Shown here: positions 7,520 through 11,668 of the stretch, piece after piece
Position numbering within the stretch: position 1 is the first letter of the stretch
How the letters are laid out: every line of letters starts with the position of its first letter
DNA from: JAQUGA01 sp964521105
GTDB taxonomy: Bacteria; Bacteroidota; Bacteroidia; Bacteroidales; WCHB1-69
NCBI GenBank assembly: GCA_964521105.1
Contig: CAZFPO010000095.1
Span: forward strand, 1 to 11,668
Reading direction: 5' to 3'
DNA: 11,668 nucleotides
Notes under the pieces: model-generated
The model's input: only the letters and a program-made list of their open reading frames with translations
What the model was told of the DNA's origin: nothing
Database searches by the model: none
Made by a program: the position numbers and the translations under genes

Positions 7520-7638
7520 GAGTTACACTATGTTCCACAGAGTACACACAGAGTTACACTGTGATTTCTTTGTTTTCCACTGTGCAACACTGTGACTTCG
7601 CGGTAGCGAACTGTGAAACACTGTGTAATTTTAAAAAA
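7520..7638 (+). repeat. Hairpin repeat unit R1 (full, 119 bp)
   Basis: A full unit with the 5' arm at 7521-7540, the hairpin TTCGC-GGTA-GCGAA at 7597-7610 and the 3' arm at 7611-7630. It is nearly identical to L1 and can fold the same way. The next unit starts 119 bp later. Confidence 0.85.
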
Positions 7639-7754
7639 GAGTTACACTATGTTCCAAAGAGTACACACAGAGTTATACTGTGTTTTCTTTGTTTTCCACT
7701 GTGCAACACTGTGATTTCGCGGAAGCGAACTGTGAAACACTGTGTAATTTAAAA
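7639..7754 (+). repeat. Hairpin repeat unit R2 (full, about 116 bp)
   Basis: A full unit with the 5' arm at 7640-7659 (CCAAAG variant), the hairpin TTCGC-GGAA-GCGAA at 7716-7729 and the 3' arm at 7730-7749 (CTGTG form, so one pair of the arm is lost). It ends 23 nt before the right copy of the 16-bp direct repeat. Confidence 0.85.
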
Positions 7755-7777
7755 CAACAACAATAATTTATCTCTCT

Positions 7778-7793
7778 CAAAAACAGAATAATC
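7778..7793 (+). repeat. 16-bp direct repeat, right copy (probable target-site duplication)
   Basis: CAAAAACAGAATAATC is identical to 6692-6707. It lies 5 nt before the btuD ATG, so the original btuC-btuD junction can be rebuilt by joining the two copies. Confidence 0.9.
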
Positions 7794-7798
7794 AAAAA

Positions 7799-8842
7799 AT
7801 GGTAGAAGTAAAAAATTTAAGTTTGGGTTATCGATCAAAGAACGACGAAAACATTCTTCTATCCGAGGTTTCTTTTTCGCTGAACGAAGGGAATTTATAC
7901 ACCATTTTAGGTTCTAATGGTAAAGGAAAAACAAGTCTGTTGCAAGTTTTAAGCGGATTTTCGACACCATTACAAGGTCATGTTTTTATTCAAAACAAAG
8001 ATATTTCAAAATTCACACATCATGAATTATCCAAAATTGTAAGTGTTATTTTCACCGAACGACCACACATTGAATACATGACTGTTTTTGAAATGGTATC
8101 ATCGGGCAGAACTCCTCACACTGGATTTTATGGAAAACTATCGAATACCGACATTCGAATTATCTCAAATGCATTGTCATTAACTGGAATTACTACACTG
8201 AAAAATCGGAAAATAACAACGCTAAGTGATGGAGAATATCAAAAAACATTGATTGCCAAATCACTAGCACAGCAAACACCAATTATTTTAATGGATGAAC
8301 CCGCTACATATTTGGATGTTGCTGCCAAAATAAACCTAATGAAGCTTTTGCGAAAACTCGTATTGCAGGAGAATAAAACCATAGTTATATCAACCCACGA
8401 CATCGATTTAGCCATTAAATATTCCGATCAAATTTTGATGTTTAACGACCACAAAAATTTAATAACAGGAATGCCCGAAGATTTGATAATTAATCACACG
8501 TTAAGTGACCTTTTTAAAAATCAGGGATTGTTGTTTAATTCAAGGGAAGGTTCGTTTAATGAACCGAATAAAAGCGAATGTTTGATAAAAGTTGATGCCG
8601 ATGAAATTACCAGAAAATGGCTCGAAAATGCACTTGCCCGATACCCTGAATTTAACGATGAAATTCTTAAAAAATACACCATTAAGAGTACAATCTCCAA
8701 CACTTATACTGTTTTTGAAAACAATGAATTTCTATCCGAATTTAAAAATGTTGAAAAATTGATTCAGGGATTGAGGAAAATACAATACAAACATGGCTAT
8801 AAGTGCTTAACAAGAGACGGTTGCAGAAAATCAGTATCTTAA
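7799..8842 (+). CDS. btuD: Cobalamin ABC transporter ATP-binding protein (BtuD-like)
   Basis: The 347-aa cytoplasmic ATPase should drive the BtuFC transporter. The nucleotide-binding domain covers about residues 1-240: Walker A GSNGKGKTS (38-46, with S39 and K42 at its variable positions), signature LSDGEYQ (142-148), Walker B IILMDEP (162-168) and the switch histidine H200 in STHD. In the Q-loop region the sequence reads VIFTERP (83-89), with no glutamine at the expected place. Residues 250-347 form a C-terminal extension of unknown function, of a kind often seen on FecE/BtuD-type ATPases of this phylum. The gene is separated from btuC by the inserted repeat element, so its transcription now depends on read-through or on a promoter in the element. 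I see no strong promoter box just upstream. The next gene is convergent. Confidence 0.88.
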   Translation: MVEVKNLSLGYRSKNDENILLSEVSFSLNEGNLYTILGSNGKGKTSLLQVLSGFSTPLQGHVFIQNKDISKFTHHELSKIVSVIFTERPHIEYMTVFEMVSSGRTPHTGFYGKLSNTDIRIISNALSLTGITTLKNRKITTLSDGEYQKTLIAKSLAQQTPIILMDEPATYLDVAAKINLMKLLRKLVLQENKTIVISTHDIDLAIKYSDQILMFNDHKNLITGMPEDLIINHTLSDLFKNQGLLFNSREGSFNEPNKSECLIKVDADEITRKWLENALARYPEFNDEILKKYTIKSTISNTYTVFENNEFLSEFKNVEKLIQGLRKIQYKHGYKCLTRDGCRKSVS

Positions 8843-8877
8843 AAGATAAACATGAAATATTCAAATCAAGCTAAATG

Positions 8878-8905
8878 AAAAAATCTTTAATTTGATAAAA
8901 TTAAA
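8878..8905 (-). terminator. Possible AT-rich terminator of the HipA/HIRAN operon
   Basis: On the minus strand an 8-bp stem TTTAATTT / AAATTAAA (8886-8893 with 8898-8905, loop of 4 nt) is followed after two bases by six U residues (8883-8878). The stem is all A/T and therefore weak, and it overlaps the last codons of the HIRAN gene. The position, just past the convergent gene ends, is right for a terminator. Confidence 0.4.
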
Positions 8906-9557
8906 ATGAAATAACTACAAAAACGCGACTGATTACACCGTTTTTTTCGATGCTTTTGACTCTGATTTTAAGATTTTCACCTCCTTTTTTAGAAAAAACT
9001 CTATTATGAATTTTTTTAACGTATCCAATTTCGGTATTACCTTTAAAAACTAAAATTGCTTCTGAATCATGAGAATTATTTGTTTCCTTTTTCCATTCTA
9101 AATAGTCACCTACTTCTAATAGAGTTGAAGACAGTTCTCTTTTTGACAAACTGCATATTTCAGAAATGAATTTCAATCCAGTTATTGGGTTGTAGTCAGC
9201 AAGAAATTCAAAATTATCTGTTGCTAACAAACCTTGAGTGTGGGCTAAGAGATAATATTTATTGTCTTTATAGGATGAATTTATTTCCCAAAAATCATAG
9301 TAATTCTGAATGTCAGAACGTTCAGATTTTGTTAGTCGTTGTCCAAAAATATCAAGGACGTTTTTTTTGTAAACTTTTTTTAAATCAGGAAAATCAGTAT
9401 ATGAGGTAAATCCATGTTTTTCAGCTTCAATTACCCCTTTTTCGATGTAATTAAAGCGAACTCCATCGGTAATATTTTGTTTAATAACACCAACTATATT
9501 TCTCCGAGAACCTTTTCCCTTTCTCCAAGACAAATATATGTTTCCGATTGCTTTCAT
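8901..9557 (-). CDS. HIRAN-domain protein with a HipA N-domain-like region
   Basis: The 218-aa protein has two parts. Residues about 3-90 resemble the N-terminal subdomain of HipA: IGNIYLSWRKGKGS, then VGVIKQN, DGVRFNYIEKG, GFTSYTDFPDLKKVY and a LFxxR-like FGQRL near 71-75. Residues about 145-218 fit a HIRAN domain: a LEWKKETNNSHDSEAILV block (153-170, with the N-x-x-D-x-x-A-I pattern) and then EIGYVKKIHN (176-185). HIRAN domains bind DNA ends or single-stranded DNA in eukaryotic HLTF, and bacterial copies are poorly characterised. The gene is third in the operon, and its start overlaps the kinase stop as ATGA, so the two are likely made together. A HipS-like role in restraining the kinase is possible, with the HIRAN part perhaps sensing DNA. 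That is inference. Confidence 0.78.
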   Translation of the reverse strand: MKAIGNIYLSWRKGKGSRRNIVGVIKQNITDGVRFNYIEKGVIEAEKHGFTSYTDFPDLKKVYKKNVLDIFGQRLTKSERSDIQNYYDFWEINSSYKDNKYYLLAHTQGLLATDNFEFLADYNPITGLKFISEICSLSKRELSSTLLEVGDYLEWKKETNNSHDSEAILVFKGNTEIGYVKKIHNRVFSKKGGENLKIRVKSIEKNGVISRVFVVISF

Positions 9558-10600
9558 TTTATTCCTTGTAGTTTTCCAAATCGCAAAGTTATAATTTTAA
9601 TGACTAACTCCTTCCTTTCATCTGGTAATTTATATTTTATTAATTCTTTTGGAAGTTGATTGTCAATAGTTATAACAATTTTGCGAATCATTTGTTCGTT
9701 AAAAGTTTCAAATAAACGTGTTAGTTCACCTTGGATAATAGGTGTGTATTTTGGATTGTTTTTGATGTTTTCGATTAAGAGATAATGGCTGATTTTTTCG
9801 TTATTCCACCGAATTTCAGAAACACCCTTACTAATATATTTTTCTAATTGTTTTGAGTCGGTATGCATCTGAATAACTTTCTCATCTAAAATTTCTCTAC
9901 CTAAACAACTTCCACTGTCATATATGGGTGAATAAATGCCTTTTACATTTTCAAGATAAGAATTTAGAAGAGTCTTATTATTTTGTTTTTTTTTATAAAA
10001 GCCTAATATAAATTTAAAAAAAGCAGCATCAACTATTTTGTTAAATTGTTTTCTGCTTTTATAATCCAAACTATTTTTTGACACAATAAATCCCCAATTT
10101 TCTTGATGGCGGTCACTATTGCCAATAATACTATCAAAAATGATTGTTTTAATAATTTCTGGAATCTTCTGTTCTAATTTATATTCTTTCAATGCTTTTT
10201 CTATGAACGAAAAGGTGTATTTATTATAACTACTTTTATCCGAGGGGTTATATAAAGGATCTGTTCCCATTAAATACTGTATTCCTTCAGATAATTCTTC
10301 TTTGTCAGAATCTATCATTGATTTTGACAAGCATCCAATTTCTCCATTGCAATAAGCAATGTTGTAATCAAGCATGTTAAATCCTAAATACTGTCCAATT
10401 TTTGAAGCAATAATTTCAGACCAAAACTCATGTTTATAGTCCATTTCTCCTTTATTCAAGGATGTTTTAAAATAATACAATTCTTCAGTATTTGGTTTTT
10501 GTAGAATTTTTTTACTTCTCGTACCACCTGTCTGATAATATTGCATTTCGTTCCAGCTTGAAACATCTATATAACTTGCATTGTATTCTTTCTCTTTCAT
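9554..10600 (-). CDS. HipA/HipT-like serine/threonine kinase
   Basis: The 348-aa protein has the kinase core of HipA but not its first N-terminal subdomain, which makes it resemble HipT of three-part HipBST systems. Visible motifs are: a Gly-rich loop QTGGTRSKK (23-31) at the place where HipA has its autophosphorylated Ser loop; K45 in YYFKTS as the ATP lysine; E62 in the following helix; the catalytic loop IIGNSDRHQENWGF (158-171) with D163 as probable base and N168 as metal ligand; and PIYDSGSCLG (225-234) with D228 as the DFG-like aspartate. All the key residues look intact, so it is probably active. Relatives phosphorylate glutamyl- or tryptophanyl-tRNA synthetase or other targets, and the target here is unknown. 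It overlaps both neighbours by ATGA, placing it in the middle of a tightly coupled operon. Confidence 0.82.
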   Translation of the reverse strand: MKEKEYNASYIDVSSWNEMQYYQTGGTRSKKILQKPNTEELYYFKTSLNKGEMDYKHEFWSEIIASKIGQYLGFNMLDYNIAYCNGEIGCLSKSMIDSDKEELSEGIQYLMGTDPLYNPSDKSSYNKYTFSFIEKALKEYKLEQKIPEIIKTIIFDSIIGNSDRHQENWGFIVSKNSLDYKSRKQFNKIVDAAFFKFILGFYKKKQNNKTLLNSYLENVKGIYSPIYDSGSCLGREILDEKVIQMHTDSKQLEKYISKGVSEIRWNNEKISHYLLIENIKNNPKYTPIIQGELTRLFETFNEQMIRKIVITIDNQLPKELIKYKLPDERKELVIKIITLRFGKLQGIK

Positions 10601-11379
10601 ATTATTCTATCAAAATCAGTAAGTTTTTTCCACTCCAAAGACAACTCTTTCTGTTCGGCATCTACCTCATCTACAAAAATATAAGCATAACAATCTCTAG
10701 TTTGATATTCGGGAGGGTTCCATGGAAAATATTTTTTTGAGCTAATATTCATAGCTGCAACCAGATTGATTGGAAACAAATTATCCATCTTTTTTGCATA
10801 TTCAACGATTTCATGGAATGATTTGATTTTTTTTGAATTTACATCAAAGAGGAGCTCTTCAAGTTTGTAATAAAAATCAGTGAAAATTAAAATTTCATTG
10901 CATCCTAATTTTGTTAGAATATCCCAATATACATGTCTTAGCGTGTAATATTCTGAAAAAATGATTTTCTCGTCTTGTCCATGACAATCGCCAAAAATAG
11001 TATCGAAAAAGGTCTTCCAAAGCGACTCAAAATCCAAAAACATGACATGAATGATATTATTTGGGTAAAAATTAATTTCAATGTTTTCATTATTGGGTTG
11101 TGCATTTGGTATGTATAATTGATAATCATAATAAATATTGTTGATGTCGGGGTTATCGTAGTCGATGTCGTAATATTGAACATAAAGTTTACATTTACGG
11201 CTGTAACCAAAATTAAACAATTGTGGTTCGGGTATTGTCAAATTGAATTGCGTACCGTCAAAGAAATCAATATCAATATTGCATTCTAACCGTTTTGCCA
11301 ATGATTTCACAACAACCCTATAATCATCATTAAAAATATCGGATAAACCGATGGCTTGCATTATTTTTCCTACGCCCAT
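10597..11379 (-). CDS. Hypothetical acidic protein, first gene of the HipA/HIRAN operon
   Basis: I do not recognise this 260-aa protein. It has no signal peptide or membrane segment and should be cytoplasmic. It is rich in Asp, Asn, Tyr and Ile, with an acidic stretch around YYDIDYDNPDINNIYYDY (69-86) and an acidic C-terminus (DEVDAEQKELSLEWKKLTDFD). I see no helix-turn-helix, so it is not an obvious HipB-type repressor. Its stop overlaps the kinase start (ATGA), and it is the operon's first gene. The ATG at 11379 is used, although M7 is an equally possible start. The leader at 11380-11440 has a near-match to a -7 box (AATATTTG on the minus strand) but nothing strong. Possible roles are an antitoxin, a sensor or a substrate of the kinase. 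None is shown by the sequence. Confidence 0.75.
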   Translation of the reverse strand: MGVGKIMQAIGLSDIFNDDYRVVVKSLAKRLECNIDIDFFDGTQFNLTIPEPQLFNFGYSRKCKLYVQYYDIDYDNPDINNIYYDYQLYIPNAQPNNENIEINFYPNNIIHVMFLDFESLWKTFFDTIFGDCHGQDEKIIFSEYYTLRHVYWDILTKLGCNEILIFTDFYYKLEELLFDVNSKKIKSFHEIVEYAKKMDNLFPINLVAAMNISSKKYFPWNPPEYQTRDCYAYIFVDEVDAEQKELSLEWKKLTDFDRII

Positions 11380-11668
11380 AATTTATAAATTCAAATATTA
11401 GTATTTCCTTCTATCAACTTCATCCCTGCCTCTTATCCCTCCTCTCTGGATAATTGAGCTACAAGTTTGGCAAGTTCCAATAATTATACGGATTTTTCAA
11501 AATATTACAGATTTCAAAAATAGTAATTTATTGAATGCACTTTTTATTTTTTCCAAAATTTTGAAACCAAACTCAGCACAAAAAATCCTAAATTCAAGCT
11601 TTTTCCTATAATAATATTTGTAAACTTCCTTTTTTTTGTTGTAGTTTTGCATCCAATTAGTAAACAAA
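11380..11668. other. Intergenic region without a recognisable gene
   Basis: These 289 nt are AT-rich and show no open frame of note, no tRNA and no clear hairpin. The region should hold the promoter of the minus-strand HipA/HIRAN operon. TATTTTTG on the minus strand (11522-11515) fits the -7 consensus, but without a clear -33 partner it could be chance. The right end holds a good outward promoter, listed separately. Confidence 0.6.
11617..11649 (+). promoter_or_regulatory. Bacteroidota-type promoter reading out of the window
   Basis: TTTG (11617-11620) and TAGTTTTG (11642-11649) are separated by 21 nt and fit the -33 / -7 arrangement of Bacteroidota promoters. The start of transcription would be near 11656, so the gene served lies beyond the window. 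Confidence 0.45.

Larger units (their letters stand above)
6708..7793. mobile_element. Inserted element: hairpin-repeat array carrying a GxxExxY nuclease gene
   Basis: A 1,070-bp segment (6708-7777) plus one copy of a 16-bp target duplication separates btuC from btuD. Removing it leaves the btuC stop, 7 nt (TCAAAAA), then the btuD ATG, a normal spacing for this operon. The order inside is: 68 nt of unique sequence with an AGGAGG at 6734-6739 but no convincing gene; one full repeat unit (6776-6895); a repeat unit lacking its middle (6896-6981); the GxxExxY gene; the 3' part of a unit (7456-7519); two full units (7520-7638 and 7639-7754); and 23 nt of A/C- then T/C-rich sequence. I see no transposase, integrase or reverse transcriptase and no clear terminal inverted repeats at the outer ends. 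It is either non-autonomous or moved by a route in which the nuclease or the foldable repeats take part. The mobile nature is inferred from the footprint. Confidence 0.75.

Noticed and set aside
7432..7752. A 106-codon open frame on the plus strand within the right repeat units
   Set aside because: This is a translation of the repeats. Because the period is 119 bp the same repeat is read in different frames in successive units, which a real protein would not show.
6776..7754. CRISPR array
   Set aside because: The units are about 119 bp and repeat almost in full, with no short repeats separated by unique spacers, and there are no cas genes.
8835..8848. Short inverted repeat TATCTT-AA-AAGATA at the btuD stop, as a terminator for the B12 operon
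   Set aside because: The loop is too small unless one pair opens, and no T-tract follows on the plus strand.

Overview
The window looks like chromosome of a low-GC member of the Bacteroidota. The evidence is a type IX secretion (T9SS) C-terminal sorting domain on the secreted hydrolase, promoter boxes of the Bacteroidota form TAnnTTTG, a general lack of Shine-Dalgarno sequences, and an ABC ATPase with the C-terminal extension common in this phylum. Genus cannot be read from the sequence.

Layout. (1) 158-2300, plus strand: a Bacteroidota-type promoter, an outer-membrane beta-barrel protein of the TorF/Gcw_chp type and an Amt ammonium transporter, closed by a strong intrinsic terminator. (2) 2299-4173, minus strand: a secreted CocE/NonD-type serine hydrolase with a T9SS tail. 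(3) 4253-8842, plus strand: a vitamin B12 uptake operon. A promoter leads directly into a cobalamin riboswitch whose downstream hairpin loop is perfectly complementary, over 8 nt, to its L5 segment. Then come a BtuF-like lipoprotein, a BtuC-like permease and a BtuD-like ATPase. (4) Between btuC and btuD lies a 1,086-bp insertion bounded by a perfect 16-bp direct repeat. It holds 119-120-bp repeat units, each able to fold on itself, around one gene for a GxxExxY-family PD-(D/E)XK nuclease-like protein. Without it the btuC stop and btuD start would be 7 nt apart, so the insertion split a tight operon. (5) 11379-8901, minus strand: three genes joined by ATGA overlaps. They encode an unrecognised acidic protein, a HipA/HipT-like kinase, and a protein with a HipA N-domain-like part followed by a HIRAN domain. 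This looks like a split HipA-type toxin-antitoxin or defence module. (6) 11380-11668 has no gene, but a good promoter near the end reads out of the window.

The two most promising undescribed items are the hairpin-repeat/GxxExxY element, which has a clear insertion footprint but no transposase, and the three-gene HipA-kinase/HIRAN operon with an orphan first gene.
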